From: Qipengyuania gaetbuli
GTDB lineage: Bacteria; Pseudomonadota; Alphaproteobacteria; Sphingomonadales; Sphingomonadaceae
Assembly: GCF_020171365.1 (NCBI RefSeq)
Contig: NZ_JAIUZO010000002.1
Span: 806,001 to 870,000 of the forward strand
DNA: 64,000 nucleotides
Direction of reading: 5' to 3'
The notes beneath the pieces were generated by a model. The model was not told the origin of the DNA and made no database searches. It saw only the letters and a list, made by a program, of their open reading frames with translations. The position numbers were made by a program, and so were the translations under genes. The stretch's first letter is position 1; each line of letters begins with the position of its first letter. This document shows, in pieces, positions 8,432-17,663 of this stretch.

Positions 8432-8695
8432 CACTAGTTCTCCTTGGGGCCAATCCTCGCTGGCGCCCCCATCGTCGGGGGAGCCTGTCCAGACTAGGCG
8501 CAAACCGGGCTGCGACATTGATCTGGCGCAATATCGAACGCCGGGAACCGGTCCGAAATGCGTGGGCAACAAAGCTAGTTTGTCCGAAGGCGCGAAGCAG
8601 TGATTGGAAAGCCGCGCCGCACCGCCCGGCAATCGTTCGCGCGCGAGGTGGCGCGCCCCTTCCCTCGGGCCTCCAGCAGCGCTAGAGCGCGGGCC

Positions 8696-9841
8696 ATGAC
8701 AGGACAATTCCAGCTCACCGAAGAACAGCTCGCGATCCAGGAGATGGCGCAGCGTTTCACCGCCGACAACATCACTCCCCACGCTGCGGAATGGGACGAG
8801 AAATCGCATTTCCCGCGCGACGTGATCCAGCAGAGCGCCGAGCTCGGCTTCGGGGCGATCTACGTGTCGGAAGAAAGCGGCGGCATCGGCCTCGGCCGGC
8901 TCGAGGCGGCACTGATCATGGAAGCCATGGCCTATGGCTGCCCGGCGACCAGCGCCTATATCTCGATCCATAACATGGCTGCCTGGATGATCGACCAGTT
9001 CGGCGGCGCAGAGGTGAAGGCGAAATACCTTCCCGACCTCGTCACCATGGACAAGATCGCCAGCTACGCGCTCACCGAACCGGGTAGCGGCTCGGACGCG
9101 GCAGGCCTCAAGACGAGCGCTCGGCTCGACGGGGACCACTATGTCCTCAACGGCACCAAGCAGTTCATTTCGGGCGGCGGTTTCAACGACGTCTACGTGA
9201 CGATGGTCCGCACCTCCGACCACAAGACCAAGGGCATCACCTGCCTCGTGATCGACAAGGACACGCCCGGCGTGTCCTTCGGCAAGCCGGAGAAGAAGCT
9301 TGGCTGGAATGCCTCGCCCACCGCGCAGGTCATTTTCGAGGATGCGCGCGTGCCCGTCGCCAACCGCGTGGGTGACGAGGGCGAAGGCTTCCGCTTTGCC
9401 ATGATGGGCCTCGACGGCGGCCGCCTGAACATCGGCGCCTGTTCATTGGGCGGGGCGCAGCGCTGCCTCGACGAGGCAGTAGCCTACACCAAGGACCGCA
9501 AGCAGTTCGACACGCCGATCGCCGACTTCCAGAACACGCAGTTCATGCTCGCCGACATGGCGACCGAGCTGGAGGCAGCCCGCGCCCTGCTCTACCTCGC
9601 CGCGGCCAAGGTGACCGACGGCGCGCCCGACAAGAGCAAGTTCTCCGCCATGGCCAAGCGCCTTGCGACCGACAGCGGATCGAATGTGGTCAACAACGCG
9701 CTCCAGCTGTTCGGAGGCTACGGTTACCTGCGCGAATATCCGATCGAGCGCTTCTGGCGCGACCTGCGCGTGCATTCGATCCTCGAAGGCACCAACCAGG
9801 TGATGCGCATGATCGTGGGACGGGACCTGCTTCGCCAATGA
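8696..9841 (+). CDS. acyl-CoA dehydrogenase, probably isobutyryl-CoA dehydrogenase
   Basis: 381 residues. It starts at ATG 8696; the upstream in-frame extension to 8600 is Arg-rich and unlike the family. The FAD acyl-CoA dehydrogenase fold is clear: ALTEPGSGSDAAGLKT near 120-135, FISGGG near 156-161, and at the C-terminus FGGYGYLREYPIERFWRD then SILEGTNQVMR, which holds the catalytic-base Glu position of short/branched-chain enzymes. Context makes isobutyryl-CoA the likely substrate (isobutyryl-CoA to methacrylyl-CoA), because the next genes are 3-hydroxyisobutyryl-CoA hydrolase, enoyl-CoA hydratase and 3-hydroxyisobutyrate dehydrogenase. Electrons would go to ETF. The stop overlaps the next ATG (ATGA). 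Confidence 0.88.
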   Translation: MTGQFQLTEEQLAIQEMAQRFTADNITPHAAEWDEKSHFPRDVIQQSAELGFGAIYVSEESGGIGLGRLEAALIMEAMAYGCPATSAYISIHNMAAWMIDQFGGAEVKAKYLPDLVTMDKIASYALTEPGSGSDAAGLKTSARLDGDHYVLNGTKQFISGGGFNDVYVTMVRTSDHKTKGITCLVIDKDTPGVSFGKPEKKLGWNASPTAQVIFEDARVPVANRVGDEGEGFRFAMMGLDGGRLNIGACSLGGAQRCLDEAVAYTKDRKQFDTPIADFQNTQFMLADMATELEAARALLYLAAAKVTDGAPDKSKFSAMAKRLATDSGSNVVNNALQLFGGYGYLREYPIERFWRDLRVHSILEGTNQVMRMIVGRDLLRQ

Positions 9842-10884
9842 CCGACGACATCAACATCCACCGCCACGGCGCGGTCGGCCACCTTTCGCTGAACCGCCCC
9901 AAGGCGCTGCACGCGCTGACCCTCGACATGTGCCACGCGATGAGCGCGGCGCTGAGCGAATGGGCTGGTGACGAAAGCGTCGAGGCCGTGGTGCTCGACC
10001 ATGCAGAGGGACGCGGCTTCTGCGCAGGCGGGGACATCAACCTGCTGCGCAATTCTGCGCTGAACGACGGCGGCGCATCGGGCCGCGCCTTCTTCCACGA
10101 CGAGTACCAGCTCAACCACCAGATGATGACCTATGACAAGCCGATCGTGGCTTTCATGGACGGCATCACCATGGGCGGCGGCGTGGGCATCGCCCTGCCG
10201 GCCAAATACCGCGTCGCGACCGAACACACGCGCTTCGCCATGCCGGAAACGGGCATCGGCCTGTTCCCCGACGTGGGCGGCGGCTGGCACTTGTCGCGCC
10301 TCGGCGGGAGGCTCGGCCAGTTCCTCGCGCTGACCGGCGCGCGGCTCGACGGGGCCGAATGCCTGTGGGCTGGCATCGCCACGCACTACCTCCCGGCCGA
10401 GAAGCTGCCCGAGGCGAAGGCCCGCATCATCGAGCATCCGGGCCGCATCGCCGGCATCCTTTCGGAGCTTTCGGTAACGCCCCCGCCGGCCCGGATCGAG
10501 GGCAATGCCGACAAGATCGCCAAGCATTTCGCCTCCGACCGCTACGAGGACATCCTCGCCAGCCTCGAGGCTGACGACAGCGACTGGGCGGCCAAGGAAC
10601 TGGCGACGCTGGGCACGAAAAGCCCGCAAACCTGCAAGGTTGCGCTGCGCCAATTGGCCGAAAGTCAAAATCTCGACAATTTCGCCGACAACATGGCGAT
10701 GGAGTACCGCATCGCGTCCCGCGTCCTGACTCGCCCCGATTTTGCCGAGGGCGTGCGCGCGGTGATCGTGGACAAGACGAACGACCCCAAATGGGATCCG
10801 GCAACGCCCGAGGGCGTGAGCGAGGAACTGCTCGAACAGATCTTCGCCCCGCTTCCCGCAGACGAGGAATGGAAACCCCTATGA
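9838..10884 (+). CDS. 3-hydroxyisobutyryl-CoA hydrolase
   Basis: 348 residues of the crotonase superfamily, about 90 longer than plain enoyl-CoA hydratases, as expected for HIBCH. The oxyanion-hole segments are [10 protein letters not shown] near 56-65 and [18 protein letters not shown] near 111-128. The HIBCH-specific [16 protein letters not shown] near 136-151 contains the Glu and Asp implicated in thioester hydrolysis. It hydrolyses 3-hydroxyisobutyryl-CoA, releasing free 3-hydroxyisobutyrate for MmsB and lowering toxic methacrylyl-CoA. It is translationally coupled at both ends by ATGA overlaps with the acyl-CoA dehydrogenase and the enoyl-CoA hydratase. An annotation as a generic enoyl-CoA hydratase/isomerase would be less precise. 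Confidence 0.92.
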   Translation: MTDDINIHRHGAVGHLSLNRPKALHALTLDMCHAMSAALSEWAGDESVEAVVLDHAEGRGFCAGGDINLLRNSALNDGGASGRAFFHDEYQLNHQMMTYDKPIVAFMDGITMGGGVGIALPAKYRVATEHTRFAMPETGIGLFPDVGGGWHLSRLGGRLGQFLALTGARLDGAECLWAGIATHYLPAEKLPEAKARIIEHPGRIAGILSELSVTPPPARIEGNADKIAKHFASDRYEDILASLEADDSDWAAKELATLGTKSPQTCKVALRQLAESQNLDNFADNMAMEYRIASRVLTRPDFAEGVRAVIVDKTNDPKWDPATPEGVSEELLEQIFAPLPADEEWKPL

Positions 10885-11663
10885 GCTTCGAGACCATCAC
10901 CGTCGAACAGCGCGACGCCGTCACGCTGATCACCTTGAATCGTCCGCAGGCACTCAATGCACTCAACAGCAAGGTGCTCGAAGAACTGATCGAGGCTTTC
11001 GCCGCCTACCAAGCCGATGCCAGCCAGCTTTGCGCGGTCCTCACCGGTTCGGGCGACAAGGCCTTTGCCGCCGGTGCCGACATCAAGGAAATGAGCGAGA
11101 AGGCCGCGGCCGACTTCTACCTCGACGATTTCTTCAGCCCGTGGACGAGCGAGATCGTGAAGAAGACCCGCAAGCCGTGGATCGCCGCGGTCAACGGCTT
11201 CGCGCTGGGCGGCGGGTGCGAGCTCGCCATGATGGCCGACCTCATCATCGCCAGCGAGAACGCCAAGTTCGGCCAGCCCGAAATCAAGCTTGGCGTTGCC
11301 CCCGGCATGGGTGGCAGCCAGCGCTTGACCCGCGCCATCGGCAAGTCGAAGGCGATGGAAATGTGCCTCACCGGCCGCATGATGGGCGCCGAGGAAGCAG
11401 AGCGCAGCAACCTCGTCGCGCGCGTCGTGCCGCATGAAAACCTGCTCGACGAAGCCATAAAGACCGCCGCACAGATCGCAAGCATGCCTCCGATGGCAGC
11501 CATCGCGAACAAGGAAATGGTCAATGCCGCCTTCGAGACCAGCCTCGACCAGGGCCTGATCATCGAGCGCCGCATTTTCCAGATTCTCACCGCGAGTGAA
11601 GACAAGCAGGAAGGCATGGCCGCCTTCATCGAAAAGCGCGAGGGCAAGTGGAAGGGTAGGTAA
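10881..11663 (+). CDS. enoyl-CoA hydratase
   Basis: 260 residues, typical crotonase length. The start ATG overlaps the previous stop; there is no separate Shine-Dalgarno, consistent with coupling. Oxyanion-hole motifs are [11 protein letters not shown] near 61-71 and [14 protein letters not shown] near 104-117. The two catalytic glutamates are expected in GGGCELA (Glu114) and in [15 protein letters not shown] (Glu134). It would hydrate methacrylyl-CoA to 3-hydroxyisobutyryl-CoA in the valine route, and like most short-chain hydratases may also serve crotonyl-CoA in beta-oxidation. Its position between the hydrolase and mmsB supports the valine role. Confidence 0.92.
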   Translation: MSFETITVEQRDAVTLITLNRPQALNALNSKVLEELIEAFAAYQADASQLCAVLTGSGDKAFAAGADIKEMSEKAAADFYLDDFFSPWTSEIVKKTRKPWIAAVNGFALGGGCELAMMADLIIASENAKFGQPEIKLGVAPGMGGSQRLTRAIGKSKAMEMCLTGRMMGAEEAERSNLVARVVPHENLLDEAIKTAAQIASMPPMAAIANKEMVNAAFETSLDQGLIIERRIFQILTASEDKQEGMAAFIEKREGKWKGR

Positions 11664-11673
11664 GGCTTTGAGG

Positions 11674-11871
11674 GTGCGCAACTATTTTGCCGGAATTGGG
11701 ACATACCTTCGCGTATTGGTGATCCTGTTTTGGTTCTTGGTGGGTATCATTGCCATCCGGAATGTATCTGCCGGTGCACCCGCGGCACCATGGTGGATGA
11801 TCATAGCATTCGCTGCGGTCACGGTCCCCTTCTGGTTTGCTGCGAAATGGCTCCAGTCATTTAAGGATTAG
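11674..11871 (+). CDS. small membrane protein of unknown function
   Basis: About 65 residues from a GTG at 11674, which has AAGG eight bases upstream; a TTG at 11668 in the same frame is less well placed. Two hydrophobic helices are evident: IGTYLRVLVILFWFLVGIIA and a second containing WWMIIAFAAVTVPFWFAAKW. They are separated by a short Ala/Pro-rich loop, and the tail is LQSFKD. The region is visibly less GC-rich than its neighbours. No family is recognised. It sits 10 bases after the hydratase gene and 4 bases before mmsB on the same strand, so it would be co-transcribed. Being a real gene is likely but not proven. Confidence 0.55.
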   Translation: MRNYFAGIGTYLRVLVILFWFLVGIIAIRNVSAGAPAAPWWMIIAFAAVTVPFWFAAKWLQSFKD

Positions 11872-11875
11872 TCCA

Positions 11876-12742
11876 ATGAAAATCGCCTTCATCGGCCTCG
11901 GCAACATGGGCGGCGGGATGGCCGCGAACCTCGTCAAGGCGGGGCACGAGGTGAACGCATTCGACCTGTCCGAAGCGGCGCTTGCGGCCGCCAAGGAAAA
12001 CGGCTGCGCGACCTTCACCGATGCCTCCGAGGCGGTGCAGGGCGTCGACGGCGTGGTGACCATGCTGCCCAACGGCGGGATCGTGAAATCGGTCTACGAA
12101 GGCAGCGTTATCGGCAAGGCTCCGGCAGGCGCGGTCCTTCTCGACTGCTCGACCATCGATGTCGCCACCGCAAAGGAAGTCATCGCGAAGGCCGAGGCGG
12201 CCGGATACGACATGGTCGACGCGCCCGTTTCCGGCGGTATCGCGGCAGCCAATGGCGGCACGCTCACCTTCATGGTCGGCGGCACCGACAAGGCTTTCCA
12301 GCGCGCCAGCGAAGTGCTCGACCCCATGGGCAAGGCCGTGATCCACGCAGGCGATGCAGGTGCGGGCCAGACCGCAAAGATCTGCAACAACATGCTGCTC
12401 GCCATCACCATGATCGGTACTGCCGAGGCCATGACCATGGCGAAGAAGCTCGGCCTCGACCCGCAGAAGTTCTACGAGATTTCGAGCGTGTCGAGCGGCT
12501 ACAACTGGTCCTTGAACGCCTACACGCCCCTACCCGGCGTCGGCGTGCAGAGCCCGGCCGACAATGACTACCAGGGCGGCTTTGCCACCGCGCTGATGCT
12601 CAAGGACCTGCGGCTCGCGATGGAGGCCGCTGCCAGCGTCGATGCGACGACCGTGCTGGGTTCGCAGGCTGCGGAGATCTACGAGGCTTTTGCCGAGCAG
12701 AATGGCGCACTCGATTTCTCGGCGGTGATCAAGACCCTCTGA
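11876..12742 (+). CDS. mmsB: 3-hydroxyisobutyrate dehydrogenase
   Basis: 288 residues. It oxidises 3-hydroxyisobutyrate to methylmalonate semialdehyde with NAD, supplying MmsA. The beta-hydroxyacid dehydrogenase signature starts at residue 3: AFIGLGNMGGGMAANL. The substrate-binding motif DAPVSGGIAAANGGTLTFMVGG is near 118-139, quoted in part as APVSGG and GGTLTF. The catalytic Lys is in AGQTAKICNNMLL near 165-177, and the C-terminal KDLRLAM is typical. It closes the valine-degradation gene set on this strand. Its 3' end overlaps the 3' end of the convergent Nmad3-type gene by 14 bases, so read-through from either side would make antisense RNA. Confidence 0.95.
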   Translation: MKIAFIGLGNMGGGMAANLVKAGHEVNAFDLSEAALAAAKENGCATFTDASEAVQGVDGVVTMLPNGGIVKSVYEGSVIGKAPAGAVLLDCSTIDVATAKEVIAKAEAAGYDMVDAPVSGGIAAANGGTLTFMVGGTDKAFQRASEVLDPMGKAVIHAGDAGAGQTAKICNNMLLAITMIGTAEAMTMAKKLGLDPQKFYEISSVSSGYNWSLNAYTPLPGVGVQSPADNDYQGGFATALMLKDLRLAMEAAASVDATTVLGSQAAEIYEAFAEQNGALDFSAVIKTL

Positions 12743-13451
12743 TTTCCTCGATGATCGCCGCGAGCCACTCTCGCGGCGCTTTCCGGCGTCCGATATCGGC
12801 GACGAATTCCTGCCCGCGTGCGACGCTGCGCAGGCGCTTGTCGCGCAGCCAGCGATCGGGCCTGTCGTGATAGCTCAAGCCGCCGGGCTTCAGCCATGCC
12901 GGCCGCTGCCAGATCGACGGCGGTCCGTCGGGAACGGTCAGCCGCAGGCCATCGCTAGCCCGCGCCGCTACCTGCCCGCGTCCCGCATAGACCGTGTCGT
13001 TGCTGCCGTGCATGGCAAGCGCGTGCGGATGGCCGCGCTCGACCAGCCAATCGGGCGCTCCCCCAGCGAGCGGGATGATCTCCTCGATCTCGAGAAACCC
13101 GAAAATCCGGTGGTGCGGATCGTCGCCATTTTCGCGGAACAGGCCGAAGAAGAGGAATACATCGCCAACCCCCACGCCGCGGTTCTCGAGATGGGTTTGC
13201 GCCGCCCCGACCTGCCCGAACAGGCAGCGGTCTTCCTCGACGAACATGGGATCATGGTGGCAGGCCTCCTGCGCGCCATACCGGCCGCGGCTTGCCGAAT
13301 GGGCATGGTCGCCAAGACCGAGATCGCCATAGGTCGTGCGCGATGCGGCGCCGGCGGGGATCGGCAGGCTGACAGGCGCGCCGTTCACGATAGGCGACGG
13401 TCCGCCACCCGCCGCGCTGTCAAAGCCCTTCCTGCTGAAGATGATCCTCAT
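12729..13451 (-). CDS. Nmad3-type (nucleotide modification associated domain 3) protein
   Basis: 240 residues. ATG 13451 places the conserved N-terminus MRIIFSRKGFDS at residue 1; a longer in-frame start at 13475 adds eight residues. The Nmad3 pattern as I recall it is present: SRKGFDSAAGGGPSPI, then SLPIP, TTYGDLGLG, HHDPMF, FGQVGAAQTHLENRGV and GDVFLFFGLFRE, followed by HHRIFGFLEI. The Nmad domains were defined computationally by association with enzymes for modified nucleobases in phages and bacteria; no biochemical activity is established to my knowledge. Here there is no phage context. It diverges from a nucleotidyltransferase gene 64 bases away, and its 3' end overlaps mmsB. The family call rests on memory of the pattern. 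Confidence 0.7.
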   Translation of the reverse strand: MRIIFSRKGFDSAAGGGPSPIVNGAPVSLPIPAGAASRTTYGDLGLGDHAHSASRGRYGAQEACHHDPMFVEEDRCLFGQVGAAQTHLENRGVGVGDVFLFFGLFRENGDDPHHRIFGFLEIEEIIPLAGGAPDWLVERGHPHALAMHGSNDTVYAGRGQVAARASDGLRLTVPDGPPSIWQRPAWLKPGGLSYHDRPDRWLRDKRLRSVARGQEFVADIGRRKAPREWLAAIIEEIRGS

Positions 13452-13515
13452 GACGCTCTCGCTGCCCGTCGGCACAGGTCATGACAAGAGGCCTGTTGCT
13501 GGCTAGAGCCGCATT

Positions 13516-14316
13516 ATGAGCCTGAACGAGAACCAAAAAGTCACTGCTCTGGTCCTGGCCGGCAAGCGCTCCGGGGCGCTCGATCCTTTAGCCGAGGCTT
13601 CGGGCGTTACGCAAAAATGCGTCGTCCCAGTGGCGGGAAAACCGCTGGTCGAACACGTCGTCACCGCCTTGGCAGATTGCCCCGAAGTGAGCAGCATCCG
13701 CGTGGTCGCGCACGAGCCTGACGAGATCGCTGCAATCGATGCGGTCGCGGCGCTTGTCGCGCAAGGCCGCATGACCTTCTACGAGGGCGCGCACAATCTC
13801 GTCGACAGCATCTTTGCAGGCGCGGAAGGAGCCTCGTTCCCGCTGATTGTCACCACCGCCGACAATTGCCTGTGGCGGGCCGAAGATTATTCCGAATTCA
13901 TCGCCAAGGCGCTGTCGGCCGGCGCCGACGCCGGTGCAGCGCTCGCCCGCAAGGAAGATGTGCAGGCCGCCGATCCGCGTGGGCAGGCGAAGTTCTACCA
14001 GTTCGCCGATGGCGGCTTTTCCAACTGTAACACCTACTGGGTCGGCAGCGAGAAAGCCCTGAAAGCCGCCGAAGTCATGCGCGGCGGCGGGCAGTTCGTG
14101 AAGCACCCGCTGCGCATCGCGCAGGCCTTCGGCTTCATGAACCTTATCCGCTTCTACCTCGGCAACGGCACGCGCGAGAAGCTGTTCGGCCAGGTTGGCC
14201 GCCGCATGGGGTTGAAGATGGAGCCGGTCGTCATGTCGAACGGCAATTGCGCTATCGACGTCGACAACCGGCGCACCTGGGAGGTCACCGACCGGTTGCT
14301 GCGCGAACGCAGCTGA
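13516..14316 (+). CDS. nucleotidyltransferase (NTP_transf_3/MobA-like)
   Basis: 266 residues. The GT-A nucleotidyltransferase start is clear: VTALVLAGKRSG near 9-20, then DPLAEASGVTQKCVVPVAGKPLVEHVV, with the conserved Lys of the substrate/NTP-binding loop. A metal-binding acidic motif is expected in PLIVTTADNCLW near 112-123. The C-terminal half has FSNCNTYWVGS and a predicted amphipathic helix around LRIAQAFGFMNLIRFYLG. The sugar phosphate, alcohol phosphate or cofactor it activates cannot be inferred. MobA-type molybdopterin guanylyltransferases are shorter, and no molybdenum gene is nearby. It is divergent from the Nmad3-type gene and may share a promoter region with it. Confidence 0.75.
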   Translation: MSLNENQKVTALVLAGKRSGALDPLAEASGVTQKCVVPVAGKPLVEHVVTALADCPEVSSIRVVAHEPDEIAAIDAVAALVAQGRMTFYEGAHNLVDSIFAGAEGASFPLIVTTADNCLWRAEDYSEFIAKALSAGADAGAALARKEDVQAADPRGQAKFYQFADGGFSNCNTYWVGSEKALKAAEVMRGGGQFVKHPLRIAQAFGFMNLIRFYLGNGTREKLFGQVGRRMGLKMEPVVMSNGNCAIDVDNRRTWEVTDRLLRERS

Positions 14317-14320
14317 CCGG

Positions 14321-15892
14321 TCAGGCCATGTTCGCGTCGTTCCAGGCGAGCACCGGCTTGCGGGCGGCCTGGGTTTCATCGAGGCGGCGACGCGGCGCGT
14401 AATGCGGCGCGGTCTTCATCGTCTCGTCACCCGCCTTCGCCCGCTCTGCAACGCTGCGCAGCGCCATGATGAACTGGTCGAGCGCCGCCTTGCTCTCGGT
14501 CTCGGTCGGCTCCACCAGCATCGCTCCGTGCACCACCAGCGGGAAGTACATGGTCATCGGGTGGTAGCCCTCGTCGATCAGCGCCTTGGCGAGATCGAGG
14601 GTGGAGAGGCCTTCTGCGAATCCGTCGTCCGAGAACAGCGCCTCGTGCATGCACGGGCCGCTCGGTCCGAAGGGTGCGTCGAGCACGTCTTCCAGGCTGC
14701 GCAGGATGTAGTTGGCGTTGAGGACTGCGTCTTCCGCCACCTGCTTGAGGCCGTCCGCGCCGTGGCTGAGGATATAGGTCAGCGCGCGGGTGAACATGCC
14801 CATCTGCCCGTGGAAGGCGGTCATGCGGCCGAAAGCCTGCACATGGCCGTAATCGGCGGCGTTCTCTTCCTCGACGAGGTGGACCACACCGTCGGCGGTG
14901 CGCGCCGTGAAGGGCAGCGGACCGAAGGGCGACAGGGCCTCGGACAGCACTACCGGGCCCGAACCCGGGCCGCCGCCGCCATGCGGGGTGGAGAAGGTCT
15001 TGTGCAAATTGATGTGCATCGCATCGACGCCGAGGTCGCCCGGGCGGACCTTGCCGACGATGGCGTTGAAGTTCGCGCCGTCGCAATAGACGAAACCGCC
15101 GGCCGCGTGGACCGCATCGGAGATCGCCTTCATGTCGCGCTCGAACAGGCCGCAGGTGTTGGGGTTGGTGATCATCACCGCCGCAACGTCGGGACCAAGG
15201 CGGGCCTTCAGAGCCTCCAGGTCGACGCGCCCTTCCGGGGTCGCGGGGATGTCCTCCACCTCGTAGCCGGCGAATGCGGCGGTGGCGGGATTGGTGCCAT
15301 GAGCGCTTTCGGGCACCAGCACGACCTTGCGCGCATCGCCGCGCGCTTCGAGTGCGGCGCGAATGCACAGGATGCCGCACAGTTCGCCATGCGCGCCTGC
15401 CTTGGGGCTCATCGCGACGCCGTGCATGCCGGTCAGCTCGATCAGCCAGTGAGCGAGCTCGTTGATGACTTCCAGCGCACCGGGCACGGTCTGCACCGGC
15501 TGGAGCGGGTGGACATCGGCGAAGCCGGGCATCCGCGCGACCTTCTCGTTGAGGCGCGGATTGTGCTTCATCGTGCAGCTTCCGAGCGGGAAGAGGCCGA
15601 GATCGATCGCGTAGTTCTGGCGCGAGAGGCGCGTGTAGTGACGCACGGTTTCAGGCTCGGACAGGCCGGGCAGGCCGATCGCAGCTGCACGCTCCATGCC
15701 GCCGAGGCGCGTGGCAGCGCCGGAAGGTTCGGGGAGGTCAACGCCGGTCGTCTCGACATGGCCGATCTCGAACAGCAGCGGCTCTTCGAGCATCAGCGCA
15801 CGGTTGCCGGTCACGGTATCGGGGCCGCTCATCGCATTGTGGTCCTGAACGGGAGTGCCGGGCTTCCAGCCGGACTGGTTGGGCGCGCTCAT
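14321..15892 (-). CDS. gcvPB: glycine dehydrogenase (decarboxylating) subunit 2
   Basis: 523 residues, the C-terminal half of the P-protein in organisms with a split glycine decarboxylase. The PLP-binding Lys298 is in [16 protein letters not shown], and the upstream [10 protein letters not shown] near 104-113 is conserved. With GcvPA it forms the P-protein that decarboxylates glycine and passes the aminomethyl group to lipoylated GcvH. Its start overlaps the gcvPA stop by four bases (ATGA), giving equimolar coupled translation. It is the last gene of the riboswitch-led operon gcvT-gcvH-gcvPA-gcvPB and converges with the nucleotidyltransferase gene, only four bases apart. Confidence 0.97.
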   Translation of the reverse strand: MSAPNQSGWKPGTPVQDHNAMSGPDTVTGNRALMLEEPLLFEIGHVETTGVDLPEPSGAATRLGGMERAAAIGLPGLSEPETVRHYTRLSRQNYAIDLGLFPLGSCTMKHNPRLNEKVARMPGFADVHPLQPVQTVPGALEVINELAHWLIELTGMHGVAMSPKAGAHGELCGILCIRAALEARGDARKVVLVPESAHGTNPATAAFAGYEVEDIPATPEGRVDLEALKARLGPDVAAVMITNPNTCGLFERDMKAISDAVHAAGGFVYCDGANFNAIVGKVRPGDLGVDAMHINLHKTFSTPHGGGGPGSGPVVLSEALSPFGPLPFTARTADGVVHLVEEENAADYGHVQAFGRMTAFHGQMGMFTRALTYILSHGADGLKQVAEDAVLNANYILRSLEDVLDAPFGPSGPCMHEALFSDDGFAEGLSTLDLAKALIDEGYHPMTMYFPLVVHGAMLVEPTETESKAALDQFIMALRSVAERAKAGDETMKTAPHYAPRRRLDETQAARKPVLAWNDANMA

Positions 15893-17250
15893 GCCAGCAC
15901 CTCCTCGAGTGCGGAGGCAAGGGTTTCGACATCCTCCTCCGTGGTGGTTTCGGTGACCGCGACCAGCAGGCCGTCGGCCAGTTCCTCATTGTCCGGATAA
16001 AGCCGGCCCAGCGACACGCCGCCGAGAATGCCCCGGTCGGCCAGCTTGCGCACGACCTTGCGCGCGTCCTGGCCGAGGCGGACGGTGAATTCGTTGAAGA
16101 AGCTGTCGTTGAGCACGCTCACGCCGGGGACCTTGGCCAGCCGGTCGGCGGCGTGGCAGGCGAGGCGGTGGTTTTCCATCGCCAGGCGGCGCAGGCCCTT
16201 CTCGCCGAGCAGCGTCATGTGGACGCTGAAGGCAAGTGCGCAGAGCCCCGAGTTGGTGCAGATATTGCTCGTCGCCTTCTCGCGGCGGATATGCTGTTCG
16301 CGCGTGGACAACGTCAGCACGAAGCCGCGCTTGCCCTCGGCGTCGACAGTCTCGCCGCACAGGCGGCCGGGCATCTGGCGCACGTGTTTGGGATCGCGCA
16401 CCGCAAAGAGACCGAGGTAGGGGCCGCCGAACTGGAGGCCCACGCCAATCGACTGGCCTTCGCCCACGACGATATCCGCACCCTGTTCACCCGGCGACTT
16501 GATCGCGCCCAGCGCCACCGGCTCGGTGTTGACGACGATCAGCAGCGCGCCCTTTTCATGCGCGGCATCGGCGATCTGCTGGAGATCGGGCAGGCGGCCG
16601 AGGATGTCGGGATACTGGACCACGACGCAGGACGTCTGGTCGTCTATCCGCGCAATCAGCCCGTCATTGTCGGGCTGCGCCTGCAGTGCCGGGCGCGCGT
16701 GGGCGATCTCGTCCTCGGTGAACTTTGCCATGGTCTTCACGACCTCGGCATAATGCGGGTGCAGCGCGCCCGAGAGCACGACGCGCTTCTTGCGCGTTAC
16801 GCGCCCCGCCATCGCGACCGCTTCCCAGCACGCGGTCGAACCGTCGTACATCGAGGCGTTGGCGACCGCGCAGCCGTAAAGGCGTGCCACCTGCGTCTGG
16901 AATTCGAACAGCATCTGCAGCGTGCCCTGCGCGATTTCCGGCTGGTAGGGCGTGTAGGCAGTAAGGAACTCGCCGCGCTGGATGATGTGGTCGACGCTGG
17001 CCGGCACGTGGTGGCGATAGGCCCCCGCCCCGAGGAAGAAGGCCGCATCCGCAGCCGCGAGGTTCTTCTTCGACAGTCGCCGCATGTGCTTTTCGACCGC
17101 CATTTCGCTGGCGTGCATCGGCAGGCCTTCGATCGGGCCGGACAGGCGTGCCGCTTCCGGCACGTCGACGAACAGCGCATCCACATCGGGAGCGCCGATC
17201 TTTTCCAGCATGGCCGAACGGTCGGCATCGGTAAGCGGCAGGTAACGCAT
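15889..17250 (-). CDS. gcvPA: glycine dehydrogenase (decarboxylating) subunit 1
   Basis: 453 residues, the N-terminal half of the split P-protein. Family signatures: [15 protein letters not shown] at the N-terminus, [12 protein letters not shown] near 91-102, [16 protein letters not shown] near 113-128 and [14 protein letters not shown] near 146-159. It lacks the PLP lysine, which lies in GcvPB, so it acts only as part of the heteromer. It begins 38 bases after gcvH in the glycine-cleavage operon. Confidence 0.97.
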   Translation of the reverse strand: MRYLPLTDADRSAMLEKIGAPDVDALFVDVPEAARLSGPIEGLPMHASEMAVEKHMRRLSKKNLAAADAAFFLGAGAYRHHVPASVDHIIQRGEFLTAYTPYQPEIAQGTLQMLFEFQTQVARLYGCAVANASMYDGSTACWEAVAMAGRVTRKKRVVLSGALHPHYAEVVKTMAKFTEDEIAHARPALQAQPDNDGLIARIDDQTSCVVVQYPDILGRLPDLQQIADAAHEKGALLIVVNTEPVALGAIKSPGEQGADIVVGEGQSIGVGLQFGGPYLGLFAVRDPKHVRQMPGRLCGETVDAEGKRGFVLTLSTREQHIRREKATSNICTNSGLCALAFSVHMTLLGEKGLRRLAMENHRLACHAADRLAKVPGVSVLNDSFFNEFTVRLGQDARKVVRKLADRGILGGVSLGRLYPDNEELADGLLVAVTETTTEEDVETLASALEEVLA

Positions 17251-17288
17251 CTTGGAAAAACCCCTAGTGCCCTTTGCGGGCAGTCAGA

Positions 17289-17660
17289 TCAGAGACCGTC
17301 GCAGAAGCTCTTGTAGGCAGCCTGGTCCATCAGGCCTTCGAGCTGCGACTTGTCGGAGACGGTCATGCGGAAGAACCAGCCGTCCTCTTCAGGCGAGCTG
17401 TTGACCAGCGCCGGATCGTCTTCCAGCGCGCCGTTGGCCTCGGTCACTTCTCCGCTGATCGGCGCATAGACGTCGCTGGCCGCCTTAACGCTTTCGACCA
17501 CGGCGGCGTCCTTGCCCTTTTCGAGCATGGTGCCCACGCTCGGCAGTTCGACGAAGACGATGTCGCCGAGCTGGCCCTGTGCGTAATCGGTAATGCCGAC
17601 CGTGGCGGTGTCGCCTTCGAGGTCGATCCATTCGTGTTCGTCGGTGAAGTAACGGGCCAT
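17289..17660 (-). CDS. gcvH: glycine cleavage system H protein
   Basis: 123 residues. This lipoyl carrier shuttles the methylamine group between P, T and L proteins. The lipoylation site is Lys59 in [13 protein letters not shown], the standard context, and the N-terminal YFTDEHEWI is typical. The start ATG lies three bases beyond the gcvT stop. gcvL (lipoamide dehydrogenase) is not in this window and is presumably supplied by another locus. Confidence 0.97.
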   Translation of the reverse strand: MARYFTDEHEWIDLEGDTATVGITDYAQGQLGDIVFVELPSVGTMLEKGKDAAVVESVKAASDVYAPISGEVTEANGALEDDPALVNSSPEEDGWFFRMTVSDKSQLEGLMDQAAYKSFCDGL

Positions 17661-17663
17661 GTG

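Noticed and set aside
8462..8484. Hairpin GGC-CCCCC/GGGGG-GCC between DUF2892 and the acyl-CoA dehydrogenase
   Set aside because: No T-run on either strand and no further structure; may be a leader hairpin, but nothing supports a terminator or RNA gene. The rest of this 264-base gap shows no feature.
8228..9223. Extension of the DUF2892 frame to 331 codons
   Set aside because: The extra sequence lies antisense to the acyl-CoA dehydrogenase; the Shine-Dalgarno and fold support a start at 8431.
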